NCBI GenBank assembly: GCA_035581425.1
Contig: DATJVP010000018.1
Location: 1 to 36,688 of the forward strand
Source: DASZHJ01 sp035581425
GTDB taxonomy: Bacteria > Pseudomonadota > Alphaproteobacteria > ATCC43930 > CGMCC-115725
Reading direction: 5' to 3'
DNA length: 36,688 nt
The notes under the pieces were generated by a model. The model made no database searches. It worked only from the letters and a program-made list of their open reading frames with translations, and had not been told where the DNA came from. Both the position numbers and the translations under genes were made by a program. Position 1 is the first letter of the stretch, and each line of letters starts with the position of its first letter. Of this stretch, positions 1 through 9,532 are shown piece by piece.

Positions 1-1218
1 GACCTCGACGCCGATGTCGGTCGACCATGCCTTCACCACGGGGATCAGGAGATCGACGATCCCCTGCTGGCGCTTGCGCTCGGCGGCGTCGGGATGATGC
101 CGCGCGCGGTCGATCGCGCCCGCTGTGAAATAGGCGAGCGCACGGGCGGCTTCCGTGAGGCTTCGCATCTCCAGCAGCATGCGACGGACGTCGCCGTGAT
201 GGACGATCGGCAAGGTGCCCTCGCCTTCGGCACCGAGCGGCTTTCCCTGCACGCGCTCACGCGCGAAGTCCCGGGCCTGCTGATAGGCGCGCTCCGCAAT
301 TGCGACGCCCTGAAGTCCGACATTGAGGCGTGCATTGTTCATCATCGTGAACATGCACTCCATGCCGCGGTTCTCCTCGCCCACGAGGTAGCCGATCGCG
401 CCTCCGGCATCGCCGTAGGCCATGACGCAGGTCGGGCTCGCGTTGATGCCGAGCTTGTGCTCGAGGCTGACGCAGCGGAGATCGTTCCGCTTTCCGAGGC
501 TGCCATCGGGATTGACCAGGAACTTCGGCACGATGAAGAGCGAGATGCCGCGTGTGCCCGCGGGCGCGTCGGGAAGCCGCGCCAGCACCATGTGCACGAC
601 GTTCTCGGCCATGTCGTGCTCGCCCCAGGTGATGAAGATCTTCTGTCCCGTGATCTCGTAGTGGTCGCCGGATTTGACCGCGCGCGTCCGGAGCGCGCCC
701 ACATCGGAGCCTGCCTGCGGCTCCGTCAGGTTCATGGTGCCGGTCCACTCTCCGGAGATCAATTTCGCGAGATAAAGCCGCTTCTGCTCCTCCGAGCCAT
801 GCGTCTGCAGCAACTCGACCGCGCCAATGGTGAGCATCGGGCAGAGCGAGAAGCTCAGGTTGGCCGCGGTCCACATCTCCAGCACCGCCGTCGAGACGAG
901 CTGCGGCAGGCCCTGGCCGCCGAAATTGGGATCGAACGGCAGCGAGTTCCAGCCGCCCTCGACGTAGCTGCGATAGGCTTGCGTGAAGCCCGGAGGCGTG
1001 CGCACGACACCGTTCTCGAGGCGGCTGTGCGTGCGGTCGCCGACCGCGTTGAGCGGTGCCACCACGTCGTGCGCGAGCTTGCCGGCTTCCTCGAGTACCT
1101 GGTCGACGAGATCCGGCGCCGCTTGCTCGCAGCCCGGCAGCGCCGCGATCTCGCGCAAGCCCGCGATCTCCGTGAGCGCGAAGCGCATGTCCGCGAGAGG
1201 CGCCGTGTAGTCGGACAT
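1..1218 (-). CDS. Acyl-CoA dehydrogenase (FadE/AcdA/DmdC type), C-terminus cut by window edge
   Basis: FAD enzyme that oxidises an acyl-CoA to the trans-2-enoyl-CoA. Translating the minus strand from ATG at 1218 gives 406 codons without a stop, beginning MSDYTAPLADMRFALTEIAG and running off the window. Recognisable family segments are the N-terminal helical domain, the middle-domain motif LTEPQAGSDVGALRTRA, the following GQKIFITWGEHDM, and the C-terminal helix NVGLQGVAIAERAYQQARDFARERVQGKPLG. The long form of this family (FadE-like, including 3-methylmercaptopropionyl-CoA dehydrogenase DmdC) is about 590-600 residues, so roughly a third is missing. The substrate cannot be told from sequence. 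A sigma70-like promoter lies just upstream (1250-1277). The pirin gene is transcribed divergently. Confidence 0.9.
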   Translation of the reverse strand, partial: MSDYTAPLADMRFALTEIAGLREIAALPGCEQAAPDLVDQVLEEAGKLAHDVVAPLNAVGDRTHSRLENGVVRTPPGFTQAYRSYVEGGWNSLPFDPNFGGQGLPQLVSTAVLEMWTAANLSFSLCPMLTIGAVELLQTHGSEEQKRLYLAKLISGEWTGTMNLTEPQAGSDVGALRTRAVKSGDHYEITGQKIFITWGEHDMAENVVHMVLARLPDAPAGTRGISLFIVPKFLVNPDGSLGKRNDLRCVSLEHKLGINASPTCVMAYGDAGGAIGYLVGEENRGMECMFTMMNNARLNVGLQGVAIAERAYQQARDFARERVQGKPLGAEGEGTLPIVHHGDVRRMLLEMRSLTEAARALAYFTAGAIDRARHHPDAAERKRQQGIVDLLIPVVKAWSTDIGVEV

Positions 1219-1249
1219 GATGCCGGTCCGCGTTGTTGTTTGTCGCGCG

Positions 1250-1277
1250 ATCCTAACGAATCGGCACGCGCTGTCCA
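1250..1277 (-). promoter_or_regulatory. Putative sigma70-type promoter of the acyl-CoA dehydrogenase gene
   Basis: On the minus strand TGGACA (1277-1272) is followed by a 16-nt spacer and TAGGAT (1255-1250). A start near 1243 would leave a leader of about 25 nt before the ATG at 1218. The assignment is by consensus only. No clear Shine-Dalgarno is visible in the short leader. Confidence 0.4.
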
Positions 1278-1359
1278 GGCTACGGCGGGCACACCCGATA
1301 GAGGCCTTTCCTCCCGGGCGGGGCCGCCTATGATGGGCTGCGGAGGTAGGAGGATCGGG

Positions 1360-2271
<912 letters not shown>

Positions 2272-2277
2272 TGGGCC

Positions 2278-3723
2278 TCAGAGCTCGAAGATCTTCCCGG
2301 GGTTCATGAGATTCTCGGGGTCGAGCGCCCGCTTTAGCGTGCGCATCAGGTCGAGGGCGACGGCGGGCTTGAAGCGCGGGAGCTCGTCGCGCTTGAGGAT
2401 GCCGACCCCATGCTCCGCGCTGATCGATCCGTTCATCTCACGGACGATGCCGTGCACGAGCTCGTTCACCTCGTGCCGCCGCGCCATGAAGGCTGCGGTG
2501 GGAGCGGGGTCGGCCTTGTAGTCCGGGCGCGCAGGCTCGCTCACGTTGAAATGGATATTGCCGTCGCCGACGTGTCCAAAGGCGAGGGGGCGGCAATGCG
2601 GAATGCGCGCGACGACGGCCGCGATGAGCCGCTCGATGCAATCGGCGACGCGGCTCACGGCGACGGAGACGTCGTGCTTGATGCTGCCGCCCTCATGCTT
2701 TTGCGCCTCGACCATGCCCTCGCGGATGCGCCAGAGCTGTAGGCCCTGCTGTGCACTTGCGGCGAGCGAGCCGTCCTCGATGAGGCCCGCTTCGATCATC
2801 TCGTCGAGGAAGGTCTCGACCCCTTCCCTCAGCTTCCCACCGGGACGGCTAGAGGTGACCTCGAGCAGCACGTACCAGTCGTGCGGGCGTTGCAGTGGAT
2901 CGGGGACGCCCGCGACGTGGCGCATCGCGAAGTCGAGTCCGATGCGTGGGATGAGCTCGAAGGCCGTGAGTTGATCGCCGCTCGCGGCACGCGCACGGGC
3001 GAAGAGCTCCATTGCGTCGCGCGCGCGCTTGAGGCCGAGGAAGGCGGTCTCGATCTCCCGCGGGCGCGGGAAGAGCTTCAGCGTCGCTGCGGTGATGACA
3101 CCAAGTGTGCCCTCCGCGCCGATGAAGAGATGCTTGAGGTCGTAGCCGGTGTTGTCCTTGCGCAGCACGCGGAGCCCATCCCAGACGCGTCCATCTGGCA
3201 GCACTACCTCGAGGCCGAGGCAGAGATCGCGCGCGTTCCCGTAGCGCAGCACCTGAATTCCGCCGGCATTGGTGGAGAGGTTGCCGCCGATCTGGCAGCT
3301 TCCCTCTGCGCCGAGGCTCAGCGGGAACAAGCGATCGACGCCCTCGGCCGCTTTCTGGATTTCCGCGAGGATGCAGCCGGCCTCGGCGGTCACGGTGAAG
3401 TCGATGGGATCGATCGCGCGAATGCGATTCATGCGCCCGAGACTCAAGACGATGCTGCGGCCATCCTTGCCGGGCACGGCACCGCCGCAGAGTCCGGTGT
3501 TCCCGCCCTGCGGCACGATCGGAATTCGAGCGGCATGCGCGAGCCGCACGACCTCCGAGACCTCCGCGGTATTGGCGGGCCGGACCACGAAGCGCGCGGC
3601 GCCGTGATACATGCCGCGGGTCTCGACGAGATAGGGCTCGATCTCCTCCACGCCCTCGACGATGCCCTTGGGCCCCACGGCCGATTTTATGGCTGCGAGC
3701 GCGGTCTCGCCGGACTCGTTCAC
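2278..3723 (-). CDS. FAD-binding D-2-hydroxyacid dehydrogenase (GlcD/D-2-hydroxyglutarate dehydrogenase type)
   Basis: Flavoprotein of the vanillyl-alcohol-oxidase superfamily that oxidises a D-2-hydroxyacid such as D-lactate, glycolate or D-2-hydroxyglutarate. The FAD pyrophosphate loop PIVPQGGNTGLCGG lies near residues 68-81. The FAD-linked oxidase C-terminal domain carries AFGHVGDGNIHFNV and SISAEHGVGILKRDEL, ending in the family signature ALDPENLMNPGKIFEL. I place the start at GTG 3723 (481 residues) because GGGAG sits 7 nt upstream; an ATG 36 bp further upstream (3759) would add 12 unlikely residues. It follows tsaC on the same strand after 110 bp and may share its transcript. Substrate is not decidable from sequence; no glcE/glcF partner is adjacent. 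Confidence 0.9.
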   Translation of the reverse strand: MNESGETALAAIKSAVGPKGIVEGVEEIEPYLVETRGMYHGAARFVVRPANTAEVSEVVRLAHAARIPIVPQGGNTGLCGGAVPGKDGRSIVLSLGRMNRIRAIDPIDFTVTAEAGCILAEIQKAAEGVDRLFPLSLGAEGSCQIGGNLSTNAGGIQVLRYGNARDLCLGLEVVLPDGRVWDGLRVLRKDNTGYDLKHLFIGAEGTLGVITAATLKLFPRPREIETAFLGLKRARDAMELFARARAASGDQLTAFELIPRIGLDFAMRHVAGVPDPLQRPHDWYVLLEVTSSRPGGKLREGVETFLDEMIEAGLIEDGSLAASAQQGLQLWRIREGMVEAQKHEGGSIKHDVSVAVSRVADCIERLIAAVVARIPHCRPLAFGHVGDGNIHFNVSEPARPDYKADPAPTAAFMARRHEVNELVHGIVREMNGSISAEHGVGILKRDELPRFKPAVALDLMRTLKRALDPENLMNPGKIFEL

Positions 3724-3833
3724 CTCATCGCTCCCTTGGACGCAGTTGACCAAAGGCATCTAACGCGCCGGCGGCTCGGAAGAAAAGCGCTAGTGCGTAT
3801 CGAGACAATTGGGCTCGATTCCGGGCTCGGCCT

Positions 3834-4787
3834 TCAGCTTCGCGGCGCTGCAGCACGGCGCAAGCGGTCATTGATCGCGACCCCGAGCCCGCGCTCTGGG
3901 ATCGCCATTACGGCGATGCCGGTGAAATCCGGCCGGTCGAGCGCCCTGAGGCTCGAGAAGAGATTGGCCGCAGCCTCTGTGAGATCGCCGGATCGCGAGA
4001 GCCAGCGCGTCTCCGCGAAGCCATCCGGCGCGGCATCGGGTCCGAAGGCGAGGAGAGCCTCGCCGGGTCGCGCCTCCGTCACGTCGAGCCGCAGCGGCAG
4101 GTGCGGGGCGTAGTGGCTCTCCAGCATCCCCGGCGAGCGCGGGGCAGCGTCTGTCGATTGCGGGGTTACGACCGGGCCGATCAGCGCAGCGAGGTCCTCG
4201 CGCGTGACGGCACCGGGGCGGAGCAAGGTCGGCGTCGCCTCGGTGAGATCGAGCACGGTGGACTCGATCCCAAGGATCGCGGAACCTCCGTCGAGAACGG
4301 CCGCGATGCGGCCGCCGAGCTCCTCGAGGACGTGCGCGGCGTCAGTGGGGCTCACACGTCCGGACCGGTTGGCGCTGGGGGCGGCGAGGGGGCGGCCGGT
4401 CTTTCGCAGGAGGGCGAGCGCGAGCGGATGAGCGGGCATGCGGATCGCGAGCGTTTCGAGCCCCGCGCTCGCGAGGAGAGAAACCGAGCAATTCCGTGCC
4501 CGCGGCAGGACCAGGCTCAGCGGCCCCGGCCAGAACCGCTCGGCGATCTGCTCGGCGCGTGCATCGAAGACCGCGAGCGCCCGCGCCGTCGCGAGGTCGG
4601 GCACGTGCACGATCAGTGGATTGAATCGGGGCCGGCCCTTTGCTGCGAAGATCCCAGCCACTGCGTGATCGTTCGTGGCATCGGCGCCGAGGCCGTAGAC
4701 CGTCTCGGTTGGAAACGCCACCAATTCGCCCGCGCGCAGGAGACGCGCCGCTTCGGAAACCTGCTCCGGCGAAAGAATGCGGGTCAT
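3834..4787 (-). CDS. tsaC: Threonylcarbamoyl-AMP synthase (Sua5/YrdC type)
   Basis: Makes threonylcarbamoyl-adenylate from threonine, bicarbonate and ATP, the first step of t6A37 modification in ANN-decoding tRNAs. The 317-residue length fits the two-domain Sua5 form. The YrdC domain carries FPTETVYGLGADA (25-37), AAKGRPRFNPLIVH (48-61) and the nucleotide-binding APSANRSGRVSPT (136-148). The linker SPGMLESHYAPHLPLRL (218-234) leads into the Sua5 domain. The start MTRILSPEQ at 4787 overlaps the stop of cysQ by 4 bases (ATGA), which implies translational coupling. The frame is open further upstream, but that part is antisense-like sequence inside cysQ. Confidence 0.95.
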   Translation of the reverse strand: MTRILSPEQVSEAARLLRAGELVAFPTETVYGLGADATNDHAVAGIFAAKGRPRFNPLIVHVPDLATARALAVFDARAEQIAERFWPGPLSLVLPRARNCSVSLLASAGLETLAIRMPAHPLALALLRKTGRPLAAPSANRSGRVSPTDAAHVLEELGGRIAAVLDGGSAILGIESTVLDLTEATPTLLRPGAVTREDLAALIGPVVTPQSTDAAPRSPGMLESHYAPHLPLRLDVTEARPGEALLAFGPDAAPDGFAETRWLSRSGDLTEAAANLFSSLRALDRPDFTGIAVMAIPERGLGVAINDRLRRAAAPRS

Positions 4788-5566
4788 CCCGCGCCGCGGG
4801 CGATGAAACCGCCGTTGAGGAAGCCCGGCTTGCCATAGCGAAACGGCGCGCCGTCGTGCGTCGTCATGCTGCCGCCTGCGGCTTCCAGGACCGCCTGCCC
4901 GGCGGCTGTGTCCCATTCCATGGTGGGGCCGAAGCGGGGATAGAGATCGGCCTCGCCCGCTGCGATGAGGCCGAACTTGACGGCGCTGCCGGAAACGCGG
5001 GTCTTCGGCGCCTCCAGTCCCGCGAGGAACTCCGTGAGTTTCGGCGCATTCTCGTGCGAGCGGCTGTGGACGACGATGGCGCCGTGCTTCGGGACGCGGC
5101 GCACCGCGATCGGCTCGGAGGGGGCGGTGCCGTGCTGGCGCGCCGCGGTGCCAAGGCCAGCGGCGGAGAAAGTCACTCCCAGGGCTGGAACGTGCACCAC
5201 GCCCAGCACCGGGCGCCCCTCCTCGACTAGGGCAATGTTGACGGTGAACTCCCCGTTCCGCGCGATGAATTCCTTCGTGCCATCGAGGGGGTCGACGAGC
5301 CAGAAGCGCGCCGGCGCATGTCCCGGCAGCCCCTCGCGCTCCGCGGTCTCCTCGGCGACCACGGGAATTCCCGGCGCCTCGCGCGCGAGGAGTTCCACGA
5401 TGATGGCCTCCGCGCGCTCGTCGGCCTCGGTAACGGGCGACGCATCGGCCTTGCGACGGACGTCAGGCGCTCCCGCGGCGTTGTAGACATCGAGGATGGC
5501 AACACCCGCGCGCAGCGCCGCACGCTTCGCTGCATCGAGGAGCGGGCGAAGATCGCTCGCGCTCAC
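4784..5566 (-). CDS. cysQ: 3'(2'),5'-bisphosphate nucleotidase CysQ
   Basis: Mg2+-dependent, lithium-sensitive phosphatase family enzyme that removes the 3' phosphate from PAP, a by-product of sulfate assimilation. In the 260-residue protein the metal site is complete: E72/E73 in VVAEET, D92 and D95 in WLVDPLDGTKEF, and D219 in MEWDTAAGQAVLEAAGG. The start is GTG at 5566, overlapping the stop of the coxL-like gene by 4 bases (GTGA). The 3' end overlaps tsaC by 4 bases, so three unrelated enzymes appear to be co-translated. No other sulfur-assimilation gene is in the window. A close inositol monophosphatase relative is the only real alternative. Confidence 0.93.
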   Translation of the reverse strand: MSASDLRPLLDAAKRAALRAGVAILDVYNAAGAPDVRRKADASPVTEADERAEAIIVELLAREAPGIPVVAEETAEREGLPGHAPARFWLVDPLDGTKEFIARNGEFTVNIALVEEGRPVLGVVHVPALGVTFSAAGLGTAARQHGTAPSEPIAVRRVPKHGAIVVHSRSHENAPKLTEFLAGLEAPKTRVSGSAVKFGLIAAGEADLYPRFGPTMEWDTAAGQAVLEAAGGSMTTHDGAPFRYGKPGFLNGGFIARGAG

Positions 5567-7905
5567 TCGGCCGCGCGGGGCGTCCGCGCCTGCCGGATCG
5601 CCTCCCAGATGCGCCGAGGGGTCGCGGGCATGTCGATGTGCTCGATGCCGTATTCCGAGAGCGCGTCCACCACCGCATTGATGACCGCGGGCGGCGCGCC
5701 GATTGCGCCGGCCTCGCCGGCACCTTTGATCCCCAGCGGGTTCGACGTGCAGAGCTCTACATTGTAGTCGAACTCGATCGCCGGGAGATTGTCCGCGCGC
5801 GGCAAACAGTAATCCATGAACGAGCCCGTAACGAGCTGGCCCGATTGCGCATCATAGACGCAGGCCTCCAGCAGCGCCTGGCCCACGCCTTGCGCGATGC
5901 CGCCGTGAACCTGGCCCGCAAGGAGCAGCGGGTTCACGACCCTGCCGAAATCGTCGACGACGAGATAGCGGAGGACCGCGACGCTCCCGGTATCGGGATC
6001 GATCTCGACCTCGCAGACGTGGCAGCCATTGGGAAAGGTCGAGGCCGGCGGCGTGAACTGGGCGGACTCGTCGAGACCGGGGTCGACGCCCGACGGCAAT
6101 TGGCTCGAATCGAACGAGGCCTTCGCGACGTCCGTGATGCTCACGCGCCTGTCGGTGCCCGCGATCGAGAAGACACCGTCAGCGAACTCGATGTCCGCTT
6201 CGGCGGCCTCGAGCTTCTGCGCGGCGATCTTGCGGCCCTTGGCGATGATCTTCTCGGCCGCGCGTGCAATGGCGCCGCCGCCGATCGGCAGCGAGCGCGA
6301 GCCGCCGGTGCCGCGGCCGAAGCTCACGGCGTCGCTGTCGCCCTGCAGCATGCGGATGCTCTCGAAGGGCACGCCCAGCTTCTCCGCGACGACCTGCGCA
6401 TAGGCGGTCTGGTGTCCTTGGCCCGAAGATTGCGTTCCGATTAGGAGGGTAAGCTCGCCGCTTGAATCAAAGCGCAGCTCCGCCATGTCGCCCTCGCCGC
6501 CGCCACATTCCTCGATGTAGGTAGCGAAGCCGAAGCCGCGGAGCTTGCCTTTCGCCAGAGCGTCCGCACGCCGCTTCGCGAAGCCCGCGCGGTCGGCAGC
6601 CTTGAGCGCGTCCTCCATGTTGCGCTGGAAGTTGCCGCTGTCGTAGGTGCGGTCGAGCGCGGTCGGGAAGGGCATCTGCTCCGGCTTGATGAAGTTGCGC
6701 CGGCGGAGCTCCGCAGCATCGATCTTGAGCTGCTTTGCCGCGTGATCGACCAGCCGCTCGAGGATGTAGGCGGCCTCGGGCCTGCCGGCACCGCGATAGG
6801 CGTCGATCGGCGTGGTGTGGGTATAGACGCCTTGAACGCGGATCACGACGGCGGGTGTCTGATAGACGCCGGCGTGCATGGCGCTTCCCGCGCCCGTCGG
6901 AATGAAGGTGCTGTAGAGTGAGAGATAAGCCCCCATGTTCGCGACGATATCGACCCGGAGCGCCAGGAACTTGCCGTTCTCATCGAGTGCCAGTTCCGCC
7001 TCGGTGACGTTGTCGCGGCCGTGCGTGTCCGTGACGAAGGCGTCGCCGCGCTCGCCGACCCAGCGCACGGGGCGGCCGAAGCGCTTTGCCGCGTAGAGCA
7101 CGAGCACGTGCTCGGGATAGACGAAGAGCTTCATGCCGAAGCCGCCGCCGACATCGGGCGTCACCACGTGGATGCGATGTTCCGGCACCTTGAAGACCGC
7201 GCCGGCGAGCACTCCGCGCAGCGAGTGTGACCCTTGGCTAGAGGTGTAGAGGTGATAGCGCTCCTCGCCCTCCTGGTAGTCGCCGATCGCGACCCGCGCC
7301 TCCATGGAATTGACGATGAGGCGGTTGTTGACGACTTTCAGCAACACGCGATGCTTTGCCTTCGCGAAGCCGGCGTCGACGGCCTTGCGCCTGCCCACCT
7401 CCCAGTCGAAGCAAAGGTTGCTCGGGAGATCGTCCCAGACGCGCGGCGTCTTCGCATCGAGCGCGCCGACGGTGTTCGCGACGGCGGGCCGCACCTCGTA
7501 GTCGACCTCGATGAGCTCCGCTGCATCGCGCGCCTCTGCAAGGCTCTCCGCCACCACCATCGCGATGGAATCGCCGACATGGCGAACCTTGTCGGTGGTC
7601 AGGGCCTTCCGCGCCGGAAGCTTCGCCTCGCTGCCGTCGCGGTTCGCGATCGGCGTGAGGCAGGGAATGGGGCCCACGCCATCGCGGTCGAGATCGGCGC
7701 CGGTTACGACGCCGATGACGCCTGGCGCCTTCGCCGCTGCCGCGGTGTCAATCTTGCGGATGCGCGCATGCGCGTGCGGCGAGCGCAGGATGTAGGCGTA
7801 GGCTTGACGCGGCAGGACGATGTCGTCCGTGTAGCGCCCGCGTCCCGTGATGAAGCGGCGGTCCTCGCTGCGTCGGACCGGTTGTCCCATTCCGAACTGT
7901 GGCAT
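5563..7905 (-). CDS. Molybdenum hydroxylase large subunit, form II CoxL-like
   Basis: 780-residue molybdopterin-cytosine-dinucleotide-binding subunit of the xanthine oxidase/CO dehydrogenase family. Features are GGGFGMK in the N-terminal half, the active-site loop AYRGAGR at 369-375, and the catalytic glutamate E731 in GIKGAGEAGAIGAPP. True (form I) CO dehydrogenases have AYRCSFR in this loop; AYRGAGR marks form II proteins, whose substrates are mostly aldehydes, heterocycles or unknown. The start MPQFGMGQPVRRSEDRRF at 7905 was chosen by comparison with the family; an ATG at 7983 would add 26 residues. The [2Fe-2S] (CoxS) and FAD (CoxM) subunit genes are not adjacent. Downstream cysQ overlaps by 4 bases. 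Confidence 0.92.
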   Translation of the reverse strand: MPQFGMGQPVRRSEDRRFITGRGRYTDDIVLPRQAYAYILRSPHAHARIRKIDTAAAAKAPGVIGVVTGADLDRDGVGPIPCLTPIANRDGSEAKLPARKALTTDKVRHVGDSIAMVVAESLAEARDAAELIEVDYEVRPAVANTVGALDAKTPRVWDDLPSNLCFDWEVGRRKAVDAGFAKAKHRVLLKVVNNRLIVNSMEARVAIGDYQEGEERYHLYTSSQGSHSLRGVLAGAVFKVPEHRIHVVTPDVGGGFGMKLFVYPEHVLVLYAAKRFGRPVRWVGERGDAFVTDTHGRDNVTEAELALDENGKFLALRVDIVANMGAYLSLYSTFIPTGAGSAMHAGVYQTPAVVIRVQGVYTHTTPIDAYRGAGRPEAAYILERLVDHAAKQLKIDAAELRRRNFIKPEQMPFPTALDRTYDSGNFQRNMEDALKAADRAGFAKRRADALAKGKLRGFGFATYIEECGGGEGDMAELRFDSSGELTLLIGTQSSGQGHQTAYAQVVAEKLGVPFESIRMLQGDSDAVSFGRGTGGSRSLPIGGGAIARAAEKIIAKGRKIAAQKLEAAEADIEFADGVFSIAGTDRRVSITDVAKASFDSSQLPSGVDPGLDESAQFTPPASTFPNGCHVCEVEIDPDTGSVAVLRYLVVDDFGRVVNPLLLAGQVHGGIAQGVGQALLEACVYDAQSGQLVTGSFMDYCLPRADNLPAIEFDYNVELCTSNPLGIKGAGEAGAIGAPPAVINAVVDALSEYGIEHIDMPATPRRIWEAIRQARTPRAAE

Positions 7906-8006
7906 AGGGCGGCTCTCGCTCGTGTGGCGGCCAAGGAAACCGGCGTTAAGATAGGGGCAGGCAAGGGCGCGCACCAACCCCATTTTTTTGGAGCCCAGGT
8001 CACGGC

Positions 8007-8696
8007 ATGTGTGGGCGATATCTCCTGAAATCCCCGGTCGACGCGCTGAAGCGCGCCTTCGGCTTCGTCGAGCAGCCGAACCTGATGCCGCGCTACAACA
8101 TCGCGCCGACACAGGATGCGCCGGTCCTGCGCCAGCGCCGCGAACCCAAGGGCGAGCGCACACTGCAGATGTTGCGCTGGGGTCTCGTACCCTCATGGGC
8201 GAAGGACACCAAGATGGGTGCGAAGCTCATCAATGCCCGCTCCGAGAGCGTCGCGGAGAAACCCTCCTTTCGCTCTGCCTTTCGACGCCGGCGCTGCCTC
8301 GTGCCAGCCGACGGATTCTACGAGTGGCGCGCCGAGGGAACGCACAAGCAGCCCTACCTGATCGCGCGCCGCGACCGCGCTCCCTTCGCGTTTGCGGGTC
8401 TCTGGGAGCGGTGGACACCCCAGAAGGGCGATGCCATCGACAGCTTTACGATCGTCACGACCGAGGCGAATGCGCTGCTGCGGCCGCTGCATCAGCGCAT
8501 GCCCGTGATCCTCGCGCCCGAGGATTACGGCCGCTGGCTCGATCCCGATGCGGTGGAAGGGGACCTTCTGCAGCTCCTCAAGCCCGCGCCGGAGGAGTGG
8601 CTGGGCTACGCTCCCGTAAGCGCGCGGGTGAACGCCGCTTCCGTCGACGATGCGGCGCTGATCGAGACGACCGGCGCGGAGACCGTCGCCGCCTAG
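8007..8696 (+). CDS. SOS response-associated peptidase (SRAP, YedK/HMCES family)
   Basis: Forms a stable thiazolidine crosslink with abasic sites in single-stranded DNA and so protects them during replication. The 229-residue protein begins MCGRY, so Cys2 becomes N-terminal after Met removal. The other active-site residues are present: N77 in LINARSE, E106 in ADGFYEW and H162 in PLHQRMPVIL. YNIAPTQ (30-36) is the family signature. It is transcribed divergently from the coxL-like gene with about 100 bp between the chosen starts. I see no clear LexA box in that gap. It converges with the DsbA-like gene, whose stop is 7 bp away. Confidence 0.95.
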   Translation: MCGRYLLKSPVDALKRAFGFVEQPNLMPRYNIAPTQDAPVLRQRREPKGERTLQMLRWGLVPSWAKDTKMGAKLINARSESVAEKPSFRSAFRRRRCLVPADGFYEWRAEGTHKQPYLIARRDRAPFAFAGLWERWTPQKGDAIDSFTIVTTEANALLRPLHQRMPVILAPEDYGRWLDPDAVEGDLLQLLKPAPEEWLGYAPVSARVNAASVDDAALIETTGAETVAA

Positions 8697-8703
8697 CTCG
8701 CTT

Positions 8704-9459
8704 TCAGGACTTTCGTGCGTCCGCGACCAGCTTACGCAGCGTGGCCACGTCGACCGCCCCCGGCGTCATGGTGTCGCCGATGATGAGGGCGGGTGTCCCC
8801 TTGATGTCCAGACCGTCGGCGAGCGAGTAGTTCTTCTTGATCAGAGCCTCGATCTCCGGCGAATTCATGTCAGCCTTAATCCTGGTCATGTCGAGGCCGG
8901 CATCTTCCGCGGTCTTCAGGATCACGGCCTCGTTGATCTGGCCCTTGGTACTCATCATCGCGGCGTGAAAGCGCAGGTATTTGTCGTTGCCCTGGCGCGC
9001 GGCTGCGAGCGCCACGCGGCTCGCGATCAGCGAGTCCGGCCCGAGGATCGGGAATTCCTTGTAGACAATTCGGAGATTCGGATCCTCCTTGATGAGCGCC
9101 TCGAGCCCCGGCTCCATCTGCTTACAGTAAGGGCACCGGTAATCGAAGAACTCGACGATGGTCACGTCGCCCTTGGGATTGCCGCCGACGGGCGAGGTCG
9201 GATCGTTCAAGATCTCGTCGCGGCGCTTCGCGATCTCGGCTTTCGCCTCCGCCGCCTCCTGCGCCTTCTCCGCCTCCTGTCCGGCCTTGAGGGCCTCGAT
9301 CACGACTTCGGGATGCTTGATGAGATAGTCGTGGATCACCTGCTCGATCGCTTCGCGGTCGGCGGGTTTCATCTGGTCGGCGGCGTGGCCGGAGGCGAGC
9401 GGAAGAGCGCCCGCGAGCAGGACGAGGATTGCGGCGGGTAGGAAGGTGCGAAGACGCAT
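8704..9459 (-). CDS. DsbA-family thiol:disulfide oxidoreductase (periplasmic)
   Basis: 251 residues from the ATG at 9459. A signal peptide (MRLRTFLPAAILVLLAGALPL, cleavage near Ala-Ala-Asp 26-28) directs it to the periplasm. A charged, Ala/Glu/Lys-rich helical segment (about 55-85) precedes the thioredoxin fold. The redox motif is CPYC at 109-112 in VEFFDYRCPYCKQM and the cis-proline is in KGTPALIIG. CPYC and the Com1-like architecture suggest an oxidase or isomerase for exported proteins, but direction is not decidable. An upstream ATG at 9498 would add 13 residues before the signal peptide. It lies 73 bp downstream of the M48 protease gene, probably in one operon. Confidence 0.92.
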   Translation of the reverse strand: MRLRTFLPAAILVLLAGALPLASGHAADQMKPADREAIEQVIHDYLIKHPEVVIEALKAGQEAEKAQEAAEAKAEIAKRRDEILNDPTSPVGGNPKGDVTIVEFFDYRCPYCKQMEPGLEALIKEDPNLRIVYKEFPILGPDSLIASRVALAAARQGNDKYLRFHAAMMSTKGQINEAVILKTAEDAGLDMTRIKADMNSPEIEALIKKNYSLADGLDIKGTPALIIGDTMTPGAVDVATLRKLVADARKS

Positions 9460-9532
9460 CGGAATTTGCTCGGGCTCAGTGAAGGTCGCGGGCATCATGC
9501 GTCATCACGGTGCAGCCGGCAATGCCGGCACG

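Noticed and set aside
94..1359. Long plus-strand open frame leading into the pirin gene
   Set aside because: It is antisense to a clear acyl-CoA dehydrogenase and gives Arg/His/Ala-rich nonsense; pirin starts at 1360 with a good Shine-Dalgarno.
2881..4113. 410-codon plus-strand open frame
   Set aside because: Antisense shadow of the FAD oxidase and tsaC genes in high-GC DNA; no family resemblance.
5563..7905. Calling the CoxL-like protein a CO dehydrogenase
   Set aside because: The active-site loop is AYRGAGR (form II), not AYRCSFR, and CoxS/CoxM are absent.
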